From Streptococcus infantis (lineage in GTDB: Bacteria; Bacillota; Bacilli; Lactobacillales; Streptococcaceae): DNA of 64,000 nucleotides. Location of the stretch: positions 1-64,000 of the forward strand of contig NZ_JAHZPU010000006.1 of the NCBI RefSeq assembly GCF_019929575.1. Direction: 5' to 3'. A model generated the notes under the pieces. That model had not been told where the DNA came from and ran no database searches. It worked only from the letters and a program-made list of their open reading frames with translations. Shown here one piece after another: positions 33,404 through 42,604 of this stretch (its first letter is position 1; every line of letters starts with the position of its first letter). A program made the position numbers and the translations under genes.

Positions 33404-34228
33404 ATGAAATTAAGAAGAAGTGATCGGATGGTTGTCATTTCCAATTACTTGATTAACAATCCATACAAATTAACCAGTCTCAACACCTTTGCGGAAAAGT
33501 ATGAATCTGCCAAATCGTCTATTTCTGAAGACATCGTCATCATTAAACGTGCTTTCGAAGAAATTGAAATCGGTCATATTCAAACGGTGACAGGTGCTGG
33601 TGGTGGTGTTATTTTTACACCATCGATCTCTACCCTTGAGTCTAAAGCGATTATCGAAGAGCTTCGTGATAAACTTTCAGAGAGTGACCGCATTCTTCCA
33701 GGTGGCTACATTTATTTATCTGACCTATTGAGCACTCCAGCTATTTTGAAAAACATCGGTCGCATTATTGCCAAGAGCTTTATGGATCAGAAGATTGATG
33801 CCGTTATGACTGTTGCGACCAAAGGGGTTCCGCTCGCAAATGCAGTGGCAAATGTCCTCAACGTACCATTTGTCATTGTCCGTCGCGACTTGAAAATCAC
33901 TGAAGGTTCAACTGTTAGTGTCAACTATGTTTCAGGTTCTAGTGACCGTATCGAAAAGATGTTCCTTTCAAAACGTAGCCTCAAAGCAGGAAGTCGTGTC
34001 TTGATCGTCGATGACTTCTTGAAGGGTGGAGGAACCATTAACGGGATGATTAGCCTCTTGTCTGAGTTTGATTCAGAGTTGGCTGGTGTAGCTGTCTTTG
34101 CTGATAATGCACAGGAAGACCGTGAACAACAGTTCGACTACAAGTCACTCTTGAGAGTCACAAATATTGATGTGAAGAACCAACAAATTGCTGTTGAAGT
34201 TGGAAATATCTTCGATACAGAAAAATAA
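33404..34228 (+). CDS. purR: Purine operon regulator PurR
   Basis: PurR of Gram-positive bacteria binds PRPP and controls purine genes, acting as an activator in lactococci. The 274-residue protein has an N-terminal winged helix (RRSDRMVVISNYLINNPYKLTSLNTFAEKY) and a C-terminal phosphoribosyltransferase-like domain with the PRPP-loop VLIVDDFLKGGGTINGM. Its length matches the family. A TATAAT lies near 33359; the ribosome site is weak. It is monocistronic. No purine genes are in the window. Confidence 0.95.
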   Translation: MKLRRSDRMVVISNYLINNPYKLTSLNTFAEKYESAKSSISEDIVIIKRAFEEIEIGHIQTVTGAGGGVIFTPSISTLESKAIIEELRDKLSESDRILPGGYIYLSDLLSTPAILKNIGRIIAKSFMDQKIDAVMTVATKGVPLANAVANVLNVPFVIVRRDLKITEGSTVSVNYVSGSSDRIEKMFLSKRSLKAGSRVLIVDDFLKGGGTINGMISLLSEFDSELAGVAVFADNAQEDREQQFDYKSLLRVTNIDVKNQQIAVEVGNIFDTEK

Positions 34229-34245
34229 GAATTGACTTGAAATAC

Positions 34246-34277
34246 AAAGGTTGGAACTTTCGTCCCAGCCTTTCTTT
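34246..34277 (+). terminator. purR terminator
   Basis: AAAGGTTGGA pairs with TCCCAGCCTTT, and a T-rich stretch follows. The stem uses the same GGCTGGGAC-like ends as the 175-bp repeat family, so it may be a reduced relic of that repeat. Confidence 0.75.
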
Positions 34278-34300
34278 GATAATGAATATGAAGGAGTTCT

Positions 34301-35554
34301 ATGAAAACACCATTTATTAAACGTGATGCCTTAGAAAAGATTGTTGAGGAGTTTCCAACCCCATTCCATCTTTACGATGAAAAAGGGATCCGCGAGAAAG
34401 CACGCGCAGTAAACAAAGCCTTTTCTTGGAATAAGGGCTTTAAAGAATACTTCGCAGTTAAAGCAACCCCAACTCCAGCTATCTTGAAGATTTTGCAAGA
34501 AGAAGGATGTGGAGTGGATTGTTCTAGTTATGTAGAACTCTTGATGAGTCACAAGCTTGGGTTTACAGGGGCGGATATGATGTTTTCATCTAATAACACC
34601 CCAGATAGAGAGTATGCTTATGCGCGAGAATTAGGTGCGACGATTAATTTAGATGCTTTTGAAGATATCGAACATTTAGAGCGTGCAGCAGGCATCCCTG
34701 AGATTATCTCTTGCCGGTACAATCCTGGTGGCGTATTTGAACTGGGTACGGACATTATGGATAATCCTGGTGAAGCTAAGTTCGGGATGACCAAGGAACA
34801 GCTTTTTGAAACCTTTGCAATCTTGAAAGAAAAGGGAGCTAAAACCTTTGGGATTCATTCCTTCCTAGCTTCCAATACAGTGACCCATCTCTACTATCCA
34901 GAATTAGCACGTCAGCTTTTTGAATTGGCAGTAGAAATCAAGGAAAAGTTAGGTATTTCACTGGATTTTATCAATCTTTCAGGTGGTATCGGGGTTAACT
35001 ATCGCCCAGATCAAGAACCTAATGACATTGCTTTGATTGGTGAGGGAGTTCGTCAGGTTTATGAAGAAGTCCTCACACCAGCAGGTCTTGGTCAGGTTAA
35101 AATCTTTACAGAACTAGGACGTTTCATGTTGGCACCTCATGGAATTCTAGTTACAAAAGTTACTCATAAAAAGAAAACCTATCGTACTTATCTAGGAGTA
35201 GATGCGTCAGCTGTCAACCTGATGAGACCGGCTATGTATGGTGCCTATCACCACATCACCAATATGATGCATCCTGATGGTCAGACTGAAGTGGTTGATG
35301 TTGTTGGCTCTCTTTGTGAAAACAACGACAAGTTTGCAGTTAATCGTGAACTACCTCAAACAGAAATTGGTGATTTGTTAGTCATTCATGATACAGGTGC
35401 GCATGGATTCTCTATGGGTTACCAGTACAATGCCAAACTTCGTTCAGCAGAAATTCTCTATACAGAGGATGGTGGAGCACGATTGATCCGCCGAGCAGAG
35501 CGACCAGAGGACTATTTTGCGACTCTCTATGGGTTTGACTTTGACAAGGATTAG
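34301..35554 (+). CDS. lysA: Diaminopimelate decarboxylase
   Basis: LysA decarboxylates meso-diaminopimelate to lysine, the last step of lysine synthesis. The 417-residue fold-type III PLP enzyme has the cofactor lysine in EYFAVKATPTPAIL, glycine-rich LSGGIGVNYRPDQEP, the ELGRFMLAPHG segment and the active-site cysteine in GSLCENNDKF. GAAGGAG precedes the start. Streptococcal peptidoglycan uses lysine rather than diaminopimelate, so this supplies lysine for protein and wall. Confidence 0.93.
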   Translation: MKTPFIKRDALEKIVEEFPTPFHLYDEKGIREKARAVNKAFSWNKGFKEYFAVKATPTPAILKILQEEGCGVDCSSYVELLMSHKLGFTGADMMFSSNNTPDREYAYARELGATINLDAFEDIEHLERAAGIPEIISCRYNPGGVFELGTDIMDNPGEAKFGMTKEQLFETFAILKEKGAKTFGIHSFLASNTVTHLYYPELARQLFELAVEIKEKLGISLDFINLSGGIGVNYRPDQEPNDIALIGEGVRQVYEEVLTPAGLGQVKIFTELGRFMLAPHGILVTKVTHKKKTYRTYLGVDASAVNLMRPAMYGAYHHITNMMHPDGQTEVVDVVGSLCENNDKFAVNRELPQTEIGDLLVIHDTGAHGFSMGYQYNAKLRSAEILYTEDGGARLIRRAERPEDYFATLYGFDFDKD

Positions 35555-35587
35555 AAGATTTTTGAAAATCATGAAAGTTGAAAGTGA

Positions 35588-35636
35588 AAAACAGATTGTT
35601 TTCTAAAAAATAGGCAAAATCTGTGGTTTTTCTTTT
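35588..35636 (+). terminator. Probable lysA terminator
   Basis: AAAAACAGATT pairs imperfectly with AATCTGTGGTTTTT around a large loop, with TTCTTTT after it. Confidence 0.5.
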
Positions 35637-35642
35637 CAGTCA

Positions 35643-35672
35643 TGGTATAATAAAGACTATAAAACGTTTTCA
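35643..35672 (+). promoter_or_regulatory. pflA promoter with CcpA (cre)-like site
   Basis: TGGTATAAT (hexamer 35646-35651) is an extended -10 box. ATAAAACGTTTTCA (35659-35672) at the predicted start point matches 12 of 14 positions of the cre consensus. This fits sugar-dependent control of pyruvate formate-lyase activation by CcpA. Confidence 0.6.
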
Positions 35673-35686
35673 AGGAAGGTAACGAT

Positions 35687-36481
35687 ATGTCTGAGGAAAT
35701 AATTGACTATGGACAAGTGACAGGAATGGTGCATTCGACAGAGAGTTTTGGGGCGGTAGATGGCCCTGGAATTCGTTTTATTGTCTTTTTGCAAGGCTGT
35801 CAGATGCGTTGCCAATACTGCCATAACCCAGATACTTGGGCTATGGAAACCAATAAATCTCGTGTACGAACAGTAGATGATGTTCTAGAAGAAGCGCTTC
35901 GTTATCGTGGTTTCTGGGGAGACAAGGGAGGTATCACAGTCAGCGGAGGAGAAGCCCTCTTGCAGATTGATTTCTTGATTGCCCTCTTTACCAAGGCAAA
36001 AGAAAAGGGTATCCACTGTACCTTGGATACTTGTGCCCTTCCATTCCGTAACAAACCACGCTATCTAGAAAAGTTCAACAAGTTAATGGCCGTGACAGAT
36101 TTGGTTCTCCTTGATATCAAGGAGATTAACGAAGCACAACACAAGATTGTAACCAGTCAAACCAATAAAAACATTCTGGCTTGTGCTCAGTACTTGTCAG
36201 AAATCGGTAAACCTGTTTGGATTCGTCACGTGCTAGTGCCAGGATTGACAGACAGAGATGAAGATTTGATTGAACTTGGTAAGTTTGTAAAAACTCTCAA
36301 AAATGTTGATAAGTTTGAAATCTTGCCTTATCACACTATGGGTGAGTTCAAATGGCGTGAGCTTGGGATTCCATATTCCCTTGAAGGAGTTAAACCTCCA
36401 ACAGCAGATCGCGTCAAGAATGCTAAGGAATTGATGGATACAGAAAGCTATCAAGATTACATGAAACGTGTACATGGATAA
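35687..36481 (+). CDS. pflA: Pyruvate formate-lyase activating enzyme
   Basis: PflA is a radical-SAM enzyme that installs the glycyl radical on pyruvate formate-lyase under anaerobic conditions. The 264-residue protein has the 4Fe-4S motif C38-x3-C42-x2-C45 (QGCQMRCQYCHNPDTW), the glycine-rich ITVSGGEALLQ and LDTCALPF. AAGGAAGG precedes the start. The lyase gene itself is not in the window. A cre-like site in the promoter links it to carbon control. Confidence 0.95.
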   Translation: MSEEIIDYGQVTGMVHSTESFGAVDGPGIRFIVFLQGCQMRCQYCHNPDTWAMETNKSRVRTVDDVLEEALRYRGFWGDKGGITVSGGEALLQIDFLIALFTKAKEKGIHCTLDTCALPFRNKPRYLEKFNKLMAVTDLVLLDIKEINEAQHKIVTSQTNKNILACAQYLSEIGKPVWIRHVLVPGLTDRDEDLIELGKFVKTLKNVDKFEILPYHTMGEFKWRELGIPYSLEGVKPPTADRVKNAKELMDTESYQDYMKRVHG

Positions 36482-36490
36482 ATTGAAAGA

Positions 36491-36521
36491 AGAGGTCGAG
36501 ATTTTTTCTCGGCCTCTTTTT
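36491..36521 (+). terminator. pflA terminator
   Basis: AGAGGTCGAG pairs with CTCGGCCTCT, and TTTTT follows. Confidence 0.85.
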
Positions 36522-36530
36522 GACTATAGA

Positions 36531-36563
36531 AAAGGCTCAGCATTTAAGCTAAGCCTTTTATTT
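36531..36563 (-). terminator. yidC/acyP-side terminator
   Basis: AAAGGCTCAGC pairs with GCTAAGCCTTT. On the minus strand the stem is followed by a T-rich run, so it ends the leftward yidC mRNA. Confidence 0.75.
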
Positions 36564-36564
36564 T

Positions 36565-37491
36565 TTATCTAGAATGTTGTTTTCCAGCATTGCGTTTTTT
36601 GTTTTTCTTCTTGTTAGAAGTTGTGATAGCTGTTGCTGGTTCAGGGGTTACATCTTTACGATTGCTTGAAGTTTTGCTTGCTTTTGGTGGGTTCTTAGCA
36701 AATTCTTCACGTACTTTTTTACGAAGTTTTGGACGAACGATGTAGTTGATGATGAATTGTTGAAGAATCATCATGAAACCACCGACAACCCAGTAAAGTG
36801 TAACACTGGCTGGTGAGAAGACAGAGAACACGACAATCATGAGAGGGCTCATATAGAGCATCTTCTTGATTTGTTCTCTTTGAGTTTCATCCTCAACTCC
36901 ATGTAAAGAAAGGAGTGATTGAAGATAGTATAGGATACCAGCAAAGGCAACCAAAATCATACTAGGTGAGCCTAGAGGAATTCCTAGGTAGCTTGCTTGG
37001 GCAACTCCTTCAGTATGTTGGGCAGCAAAGTAGATAGCAGAGAAGAAAGGCATTTGAATGAGGATAGGGAAACATCCCACGCCGCCAAACATGCTGATGC
37101 CGTGCTCTTTTTGAGCAGCAAAGAGAGCTTGTTGAGCTTCTAATTTTTCTTCTTGAGTCGTTGCTTCTTTCAGACGAGTCTGATGTGGTTCAAGGACGTG
37201 CTTGAGAGCATTCATCTTCTCAGAGTGAAGCGTTGCTTTCCATGATTGGTAGATACCAAGTGGGAGGATAATCAAGCGAACGATAATGGTTACGATGATG
37301 ATTCCAACACCGAAACCGAGACCTTGATCATTAGCGAAGTATTTGATAGCTTCTCCCATTGGAGCACCCAAGAAATCCCAAACGGGACCAGTTGGGAGTC
37401 CTGTTGATTTATCAACCTGGACACAACCAGTTAAGACTAATAGCATAGCCACTCCCATGACTGAGAGAGCGATTCGTTTAATTGATTTCAC
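36565..37491 (-). CDS. yidC: Membrane protein insertase YidC
   Basis: YidC/Oxa1 inserts and folds membrane proteins with or without the Sec translocon. The 308-residue protein has a lipoprotein signal (LLVLTGCVQVD), the first core helix region near residues 55-80, the hairpin QQALFAAQKEHGISMFGGVGCFPILIQMPFF and further helices to about residue 250, then a basic C-terminal tail (KKNKKRNAGKQHSR) that binds ribosomes. The start is GTG with AAGAAGGAA upstream. Streptococci have two YidC paralogues; which one this is cannot be settled by eye. Confidence 0.93.
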   Translation of the reverse strand: MKSIKRIALSVMGVAMLLVLTGCVQVDKSTGLPTGPVWDFLGAPMGEAIKYFANDQGLGFGVGIIIVTIIVRLIILPLGIYQSWKATLHSEKMNALKHVLEPHQTRLKEATTQEEKLEAQQALFAAQKEHGISMFGGVGCFPILIQMPFFSAIYFAAQHTEGVAQASYLGIPLGSPSMILVAFAGILYYLQSLLSLHGVEDETQREQIKKMLYMSPLMIVVFSVFSPASVTLYWVVGGFMMILQQFIINYIVRPKLRKKVREEFAKNPPKASKTSSNRKDVTPEPATAITTSNKKKNKKRNAGKQHSR

Positions 37492-37568
37492 TGTTTTTAT
37501 TCCTTCTTTAAAAATTATACCTTTCTATTCTACTGTTTTTTTGGAAAATATACAATAGTTCTAGAGAC

Positions 37569-37847
37569 CTAATTTGCGACTTTGAAGTCTGAATAGGATG
37601 GAAAGTTACTCAATTGAACATCAAGATAGGTTACTTTAGAGAATGGGGTAGGGCCTTTTCGAATCTCTTGGATAAACTTGGCCATGATGGCAGAAGACTC
37701 AGCCTGAGCTAGAATTTCAACGGTTCCGTCATCGTTATTCCAGACACGACCCGTAATGCCACCTAGTTCTAGAGCTAGGGTATAGACACCCCAGCGGAAG
37801 CCCACTCCTTGGACGCGACCTTGGACGATCATTTTAACCTTTTGCAT
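37569..37847 (-). CDS. acyP: Acylphosphatase
   Basis: Acylphosphatase hydrolyses carboxyl-phosphate bonds of acyl phosphates. The 92-residue protein has the signature VQGRVQGVGFRWGVYTLA with the catalytic Arg, and an Asn-rich second motif (GRVWNNDDGTVEI). The start at 37847 has AAGGAGG upstream; a longer frame reaches into the divergent methyltransferase gene and is not credible. It is divergent from that gene, with 33 bases between the start codons. Confidence 0.92.
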   Translation of the reverse strand: MQKVKMIVQGRVQGVGFRWGVYTLALELGGITGRVWNNDDGTVEILAQAESSAIMAKFIQEIRKGPTPFSKVTYLDVQLSNFPSYSDFKVAN

Positions 37848-37865
37848 ACCAAACCTCCTTGATTG

Positions 37866-37880
37866 TGTTATAATATTTCT
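37866..37880 (+). promoter_or_regulatory. Extended -10 directly before the TrmH-type ATG
   Basis: TGTTATAAT (hexamer 37869-37874) is an extended -10 box, and only six bases separate it from the ATG at 37881. Initiation at the usual distance would begin at the start codon itself. Confidence 0.7.
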
Positions 37881-38621
37881 ATGACTATTATAACCTCTAA
37901 AGCCAATTCTGTGGTGAAAAATGCCAAAAAATTGCATCAAAAAAAATATCGGAAAACCTCATATCTGATTGAGGGATGGCATCTGTTTGAAGAAGCTATT
38001 CAGGCAGGTGCAAAGATTGAGAAAATTTTTGCCCTCGCAGAGTATGGTGAAAAATTAGTAGACTATCCTCAGACTGTCCTTGTGACAGAAGAAATCTTGC
38101 TCGATTTAGCAGATTCTCAAACTCCTCAGGGCATTGTTGCCATTGTTCAAAAGGAGGATGAGCAGTTACCAGATTTGAGACAAGGAAAGTATCTCTTTTT
38201 AGAAGATGTGCAGGATCCTGGAAATGTTGGGACCATGATTCGGACGGCAGATGCAGCAGGTTTTTCTGGAGTCATCGTTTCCAGCAAGTCAGCAGATATC
38301 TATAGCCTCAAAACGCTTCGCTCCATGCAAGGCAGTCATTTCCATTTGCCGATTTATCGCATGTCTGTCGAAGGGTTTGTGGAACAAGCTAAAAAGAGCG
38401 GTTTACCAATTCTAGCAACCACCTTGTCCCAGAACTCTAAAGATTATCGTGAACTGGCTCGGTTAGAAGATTTTGTCTTAGTCATGGGGAATGAAGGTCA
38501 AGGCATTAGCCCATTCATGACAGACCAGGCAGACCGATTGGTCCACATCAGCATGAAAGGGCAAGCGGAAAGCCTCAATGTCGCCATTGCGGCAGGCATA
38601 CTCATGTTTTATTTGAGTTAA
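37881..38621 (+). CDS. TrmH/SpoU-family RNA methyltransferase
   Basis: This 246-residue SPOUT-class enzyme 2'-O-methylates rRNA or tRNA. An N-terminal substrate-binding domain (SKANSVVKNAKKLHQKKYRKT) precedes the knotted SAM domain with LEDVQDPGNVGTMIRTADAAGF, VMGNEGQGISPF and SLNVAIAAGILMF. The ATG at 37881 starts MTIITSKANS, the expected N-terminus, has no ribosome site and lies six bases after a TATAAT, so the mRNA is probably leaderless. The exact RNA target is unknown. Confidence 0.9.
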   Translation: MTIITSKANSVVKNAKKLHQKKYRKTSYLIEGWHLFEEAIQAGAKIEKIFALAEYGEKLVDYPQTVLVTEEILLDLADSQTPQGIVAIVQKEDEQLPDLRQGKYLFLEDVQDPGNVGTMIRTADAAGFSGVIVSSKSADIYSLKTLRSMQGSHFHLPIYRMSVEGFVEQAKKSGLPILATTLSQNSKDYRELARLEDFVLVMGNEGQGISPFMTDQADRLVHISMKGQAESLNVAIAAGILMFYLS

Positions 38622-38676
38622 ATGATTTAATTTTTGTTATAATCAGTAAAAAAAGATTTCATAAGGAGAAAAAGAT

Positions 38677-39360
38677 ATGAATCAAACAATTATTCAAGAA
38701 CGTTCAGGTTTGAATCAATTTTATGCAAAAGTTTATGCTTTTGTAGGGATTGGGATCGCCTTATCTGCACTTGTTTCAGCCTTAATGTTAACAACCTTCC
38801 AAGACCTTCTTGTTCAGTTGATGTTTAACGCCCGCATATGGTTAATCGTAACAGGAGTAGTTGAAGTTGCTCTTGTAATTGCAGCAAGTAATATGGCTTA
38901 TAAAAATAGCCCAGCAGCTCTTCCGATGTTTCTCATCTATTCAGTAGTGAACGGTTTTTCACTGAGTTTCATCGTGTCGCTCTATCTACCAGGAACGGTT
39001 CTAACGGCTTTCATTTCTAGCGCTGCCCTCTTCTTTGTCATGGCAATTATTGGAGTTGTGATTAAAAAGGACTTGAGTGGTATCGGGCGTGCTTTGATTG
39101 CAGCCTTGGTAGGTCTCATTTTAGCTATGATTGTTAATGTATTCTTAAACAGTGGTCTCTTCGACTACATTATCAGTATTGTCATGGTTCTTGTTTTTGC
39201 AGGTTTGATTGCTTGGGATAACCAAAAGATTCGCTATGTTTATGAAGAATCAAATGGTCAAGTCGCTACAGGTTGGGCAATTTCTTTGGCGCTTAGCCTC
39301 TACCTTGACTTTATCAACCTCTTCCTTAGCTTCTTGCGTATCTTTGGAAGTGACGATTAA
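38677..39360 (+). CDS. Bax inhibitor-1 (YbhL/YccA) family membrane protein
   Basis: This 227-residue integral membrane protein has about seven hydrophobic helices covering nearly the whole length, after a short polar start (MNQTIIQERSGLNQFYAKVYAFV). The pattern matches the bacterial Bax-inhibitor-1 family, whose members form pH-sensitive calcium leak channels or modulate membrane proteases. The conserved late Asp pair (AWDNQK, YLDFINLFLSFL) is present. AAGGAGAAAA precedes the start, and a TATAAT lies near 38640. The physiological role in streptococci is not clear. Confidence 0.88.
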   Translation: MNQTIIQERSGLNQFYAKVYAFVGIGIALSALVSALMLTTFQDLLVQLMFNARIWLIVTGVVEVALVIAASNMAYKNSPAALPMFLIYSVVNGFSLSFIVSLYLPGTVLTAFISSAALFFVMAIIGVVIKKDLSGIGRALIAALVGLILAMIVNVFLNSGLFDYIISIVMVLVFAGLIAWDNQKIRYVYEESNGQVATGWAISLALSLYLDFINLFLSFLRIFGSDD

Positions 39361-39367
39361 TACTTTT

Positions 39368-39392
39368 AGAGCTCAAATGAGCTCTTTTTTTT
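39368..39392 (+). terminator. Terminator after the BI-1 gene
   Basis: AGAGCTC pairs with GAGCTCT around AAAT, and eight T follow. Confidence 0.9.
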
Positions 39393-39457
39393 AATTTTTA
39401 CTTTTATTTTTACTGGCAAAAGGGTATAATCATCTTATTATTTAAAAGGAGAGATGT

Positions 39458-40450
39458 ATGAAGAAAAGTTTTATTCATCAACAGGAAGAAATTTCCTTTG
39501 TAAAAAATACCTTTACCCAGTATTTGAAAGATAAATTAGAAGTTGTGGAAGTGCAGGGACCAATCTTGAGTAAGGTTGGGGATGGGATGCAGGATAACCT
39601 TTCAGGGATTGAACATCCAGTTTCTGTTAAGGTTTTGCAAATCCCAGATGAAACCTATGAAGTGGTGCATTCCCTTGCTAAGTGGAAACGCCATACCTTA
39701 GCCCGTTTTGGTTTTGGTGAAGGAGAAGGCCTCTTTGTTCACATGAAGGCTCTTCGTCCAGACGAAGATTCCCTAGATGCGACTCACTCAGTCTATGTAG
39801 ACCAGTGGGACTGGGAAAAAGTTATTCCAAACGGACAGCGCAATCTTGCCTATCTAAAAGAAACGGTAGAAAAGATTTATAAGGCTATTCGTTTGACAGA
39901 GTTAGCAGTAGAAGCTCGCTACGATATTGAGTCAATTCTACCTAAACAAATTACTTTTATCCATACTGAAGAGTTGGTTGAACGCTATCCAGACTTGACA
40001 CCTAAAGAACGTGAAAATGCTATCTGTAAGGAATTCGGTGCGGTCTTCCTAATTGGTATCGGTGGAGAATTGTCAGATGGAAAACCTCATGACGGACGTG
40101 CACCAGACTATGATGACTGGACAACTGAGTCTGAAAATGGCTATCATGGCTTGAATGGGGACATCCTTGTTTGGAATGATAACTTGGGTGCAGCCTTTGA
40201 ATTGTCTTCAATGGGCATTCGTGTCGATGAAGATACCCTCCGTCGCCAAGTAGCTATCACAGGAGATGAAGACCGTCTAACTTTAGAATGGCATAAGGCT
40301 CTCCTAAATGGACTCTTCCCATTGACAATTGGTGGAGGAATTGGCCAATCTCGTATGGCTATGTTCCTGCTTCGTAAGAAGCATATCGGTGAAGTCCAAA
40401 CCAGTGTTTGGCCACAAGAAGTGAGAGACACCTACGAAAATATTCTTTAA
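39458..40450 (+). CDS. asnA: Aspartate-ammonia ligase
   Basis: AsnA makes asparagine from aspartate, ammonia and ATP. The 330-residue class II synthetase-like protein has [20 protein letters not shown] at the N-terminus, [34 protein letters not shown] and the C-terminal motif [23 protein letters not shown]. The length matches the family. AAGGAGAG precedes the start. It is monocistronic, with a terminator at 40453. Confidence 0.96.
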   Translation: MKKSFIHQQEEISFVKNTFTQYLKDKLEVVEVQGPILSKVGDGMQDNLSGIEHPVSVKVLQIPDETYEVVHSLAKWKRHTLARFGFGEGEGLFVHMKALRPDEDSLDATHSVYVDQWDWEKVIPNGQRNLAYLKETVEKIYKAIRLTELAVEARYDIESILPKQITFIHTEELVERYPDLTPKERENAICKEFGAVFLIGIGGELSDGKPHDGRAPDYDDWTTESENGYHGLNGDILVWNDNLGAAFELSSMGIRVDEDTLRRQVAITGDEDRLTLEWHKALLNGLFPLTIGGGIGQSRMAMFLLRKKHIGEVQTSVWPQEVRDTYENIL

Positions 40451-40452
40451 TC

Positions 40453-40485
40453 AATCGAGCCGTAAGGTTCGATTTTCTTTTTTTG
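40453..40485 (+). terminator. asnA terminator
   Basis: AATCGAGCC pairs with GGTTCGATT, and a T-rich run follows. Confidence 0.85.
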
Positions 40486-40494
40486 ATAAGAATT

Positions 40495-40510
40495 TGGTAT
40501 AATATACGGT
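40495..40510 (+). promoter_or_regulatory. Extended -10 directly before the rsmD ATG
   Basis: TGGTATAAT (hexamer 40498-40503) lies seven bases before the ATG at 40511. No ribosome site fits between, so the rsmD mRNA should be leaderless. Confidence 0.75.
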
Positions 40511-41050
40511 ATGAAAATCGTATCAGGAATCTACGGTGGGCGTCCTTTAAAGACGCTGGACGGTAAAACGACAAGGCCAACATCAGATAAGGTTAGGGGC
40601 GCTATTTTTAATATGATTGGCCCCTACTTTGAAGGAGGGCGCGTGCTAGATCTTTATGCTGGAAGTGGTGGTCTATCCATCGAAGCAGTCTCAAGAGGAA
40701 TGTCGAGTGCCGTTCTGGTCGAGAGGGATCGCCGAGCCCAGAACATAGTCGCAGAAAATATTCGGATGACCAAGGAAACTTCTAAGTTTCAATTATTGAA
40801 AATGGAATCTAGTCGTGCATTGGAGCAGGTGGATGGTGTCTTTGACCTTATCTTTTTGGATCCTCCCTATGCAAAGGAACAGATCGTGTCCGACATTGAA
40901 AAAATGGCAGAGAGAAATCTTTTTTCAGAAGATGTCATGGTGGTATGTGAGACCGATAAATCAGTAGAACTTCCAGAAGAAATCGCCTGTTTGGGTATCT
41001 GGAAAGAAAAAATATATGGGATTAGTAAGGTGACGGTTTATGTCAGATAA
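40511..41050 (+). CDS. rsmD: 16S rRNA (guanine966-N2)-methyltransferase
   Basis: RsmD methylates G966 of 16S rRNA. The 179-residue Rossmann methyltransferase has [16 protein letters not shown], the SAM site [27 protein letters not shown] and the catalytic [10 protein letters not shown]. The start codon lies seven bases behind an extended -10 box, so initiation is probably leaderless. It overlaps coaD by 11 bases; this rsmD-coaD-PDZ protease order is widespread in Firmicutes. Confidence 0.94.
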   Translation: MKIVSGIYGGRPLKTLDGKTTRPTSDKVRGAIFNMIGPYFEGGRVLDLYAGSGGLSIEAVSRGMSSAVLVERDRRAQNIVAENIRMTKETSKFQLLKMESSRALEQVDGVFDLIFLDPPYAKEQIVSDIEKMAERNLFSEDVMVVCETDKSVELPEEIACLGIWKEKIYGISKVTVYVR

Positions 41051-41528
41051 GATTGGGCTATTTACAGGTTCCTTTGATCCAATGACAAATGGGCATATGG
41101 ATCTCATTGAGCGTGCAAGTAAACTCTTTGATCAATTGTATGTAGGGATTTTTTATAATCCACACAAAGCTGGATTTTTACCGATAGAGAACCGAAAGAA
41201 GACTGTTGAAAAAGCAGTAGCACATCTCAAAAATGTCAACGTCATAGCTTCTCATGATGAATTAGTCGTTGATGTTGCTAGAAGATTAGGTGCGGAGGTC
41301 TTGGTGCGTGGTTTACGCAATGCTACAGATCTTCAGTACGAAGCAAGCTTTGATTTCTACAATCATCAATTAGCAGCAGAGATGGAGACAATCTACCTCC
41401 ATAGTCGGCTAGAGCATTTATACATCAGCTCTTCAGCTGTGAGAGAACTATTGAAATTTGGTCAAGATATTAGTGAGTATGTACCAAATGCTATCCTAGA
41501 GGAGTTAAACAATGAAGAAAAAAACTAG
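41040..41528 (+). CDS. coaD: Phosphopantetheine adenylyltransferase
   Basis: CoaD makes dephospho-CoA from 4'-phosphopantetheine and ATP. The 162-residue nucleotidyltransferase has [17 protein letters not shown] with the TxGH nucleotide motif near the N-terminus, [13 protein letters not shown] and [11 protein letters not shown]. The start overlaps rsmD and the end overlaps the following protease gene, so the three genes are co-transcribed. Confidence 0.96.
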   Translation: MSDKIGLFTGSFDPMTNGHMDLIERASKLFDQLYVGIFYNPHKAGFLPIENRKKTVEKAVAHLKNVNVIASHDELVVDVARRLGAEVLVRGLRNATDLQYEASFDFYNHQLAAEMETIYLHSRLEHLYISSSAVRELLKFGQDISEYVPNAILEELNNEEKN

Positions 41529-42549
41529 ATGGCCCCTATATCTCATTATTGGGCTCATTATCACATTTATAGCTTTTACGGTGCCCCTGCCTTATTATAT
41601 AGAGGTTCCAGGGACTTCGGAAGATATTCGAAAGGTTTTACAGGTCAATAATCAACCTGACCAAGAGGAGGGTTCTTACCAATTTGTGACGGTTGGAGTT
41701 AAACATGCTAGAGTGGTTGACTTGTTTTATGCTTGGCTAACTCCTTTCACGGATATACATAGTGCTAAAGAGATGACAGGTGGTTCGTCGGATGCAGAGT
41801 TTATGCGAATCAACCAGTTTTACATGGAAACTTCGCAAAATATGGCCAAATATCAAGGTCTGAAAACGGCGGGTAAGGAAATTGAACTCAAATATCTGGG
41901 TGTTTATGTGTTGACTGTAACAGATAACTCGACTTTCAAGGGGGTTCTCCATATTGCTGACACCGTAACCGCTGTGAATGATAAGACTTTTGAAAGTTCC
42001 AAGGAGATGGTCGACTACGTCAACTCTCAAACGCTAGGTGACAAGGTTAAGGTTACTTACCAAGAAGATGGGAAAGTCAAAACTGCCGAAGGAAAAATTA
42101 TTACTCTGGAAAATGGAAAAAATGGTATCGGAATCGGCTTGATTGACCGTACTGAAGTATCTAGTGATGTACCAATCAAGTTTTCAACGGCTGGCATTGG
42201 TGGACCTAGTGCTGGGATGATGTTTAGTTTATCCATCTACACGCAAATTGCAGATCCTACTCTTCGAAATGGACGAATTATTGCCGGTACAGGAAGCATC
42301 GATAGAGATGGTAACGTAGGTGATATTGGTGGAATTGATAAAAAGGTTGTCGCTGCAGCTAAAAAGGGAGCTACTGTATTTTTCGCTCCTAATAATCCAG
42401 TAACTGAAGAAGCTAAAAAGGCCAACCCAAATGCCAAGAGTAACTATGACACAGCTGTAGAAGCTGCTCAAATGATTAAAACTGACATGAAGATTGTCCC
42501 AGTTAAAACGCTTCAAGATGCGATTGACTATTTAAAAAATAATCCCTAG
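41512..42549 (+). CDS. Membrane PDZ-Lon-type serine protease (SepM-like)
   Basis: The 345-residue protein has an N-terminal membrane anchor ([23 protein letters not shown]), an extracellular PDZ domain ([26 protein letters not shown]) and a C-terminal Lon-type (S16) peptidase domain with Ser in [13 protein letters not shown] and the catalytic Lys in [17 protein letters not shown]. In S. mutans the relative SepM trims the competence-stimulating peptide outside the cell. Here the substrate is unknown. The start overlaps coaD and has AGGAG upstream. Confidence 0.88.
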   Translation: MKKKTRWPLYLIIGLIITFIAFTVPLPYYIEVPGTSEDIRKVLQVNNQPDQEEGSYQFVTVGVKHARVVDLFYAWLTPFTDIHSAKEMTGGSSDAEFMRINQFYMETSQNMAKYQGLKTAGKEIELKYLGVYVLTVTDNSTFKGVLHIADTVTAVNDKTFESSKEMVDYVNSQTLGDKVKVTYQEDGKVKTAEGKIITLENGKNGIGIGLIDRTEVSSDVPIKFSTAGIGGPSAGMMFSLSIYTQIADPTLRNGRIIAGTGSIDRDGNVGDIGGIDKKVVAAAKKGATVFFAPNNPVTEEAKKANPNAKSNYDTAVEAAQMIKTDMKIVPVKTLQDAIDYLKNNP

Positions 42550-42589
42550 TAGTAGGCGAATCCCTAAACTAGCGTAGAAAAAAAGAAGA

Positions 42590-42604
42590 TGGTATAATAG
42601 GCAA
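42590..42604 (+). promoter_or_regulatory. Extended -10 directly before the DUF1146 ATG
   Basis: TGGTATAAT (hexamer 42593-42598) is followed by six bases and then the ATG at 42605. This is the third gene of the window with this leaderless geometry. Confidence 0.75.
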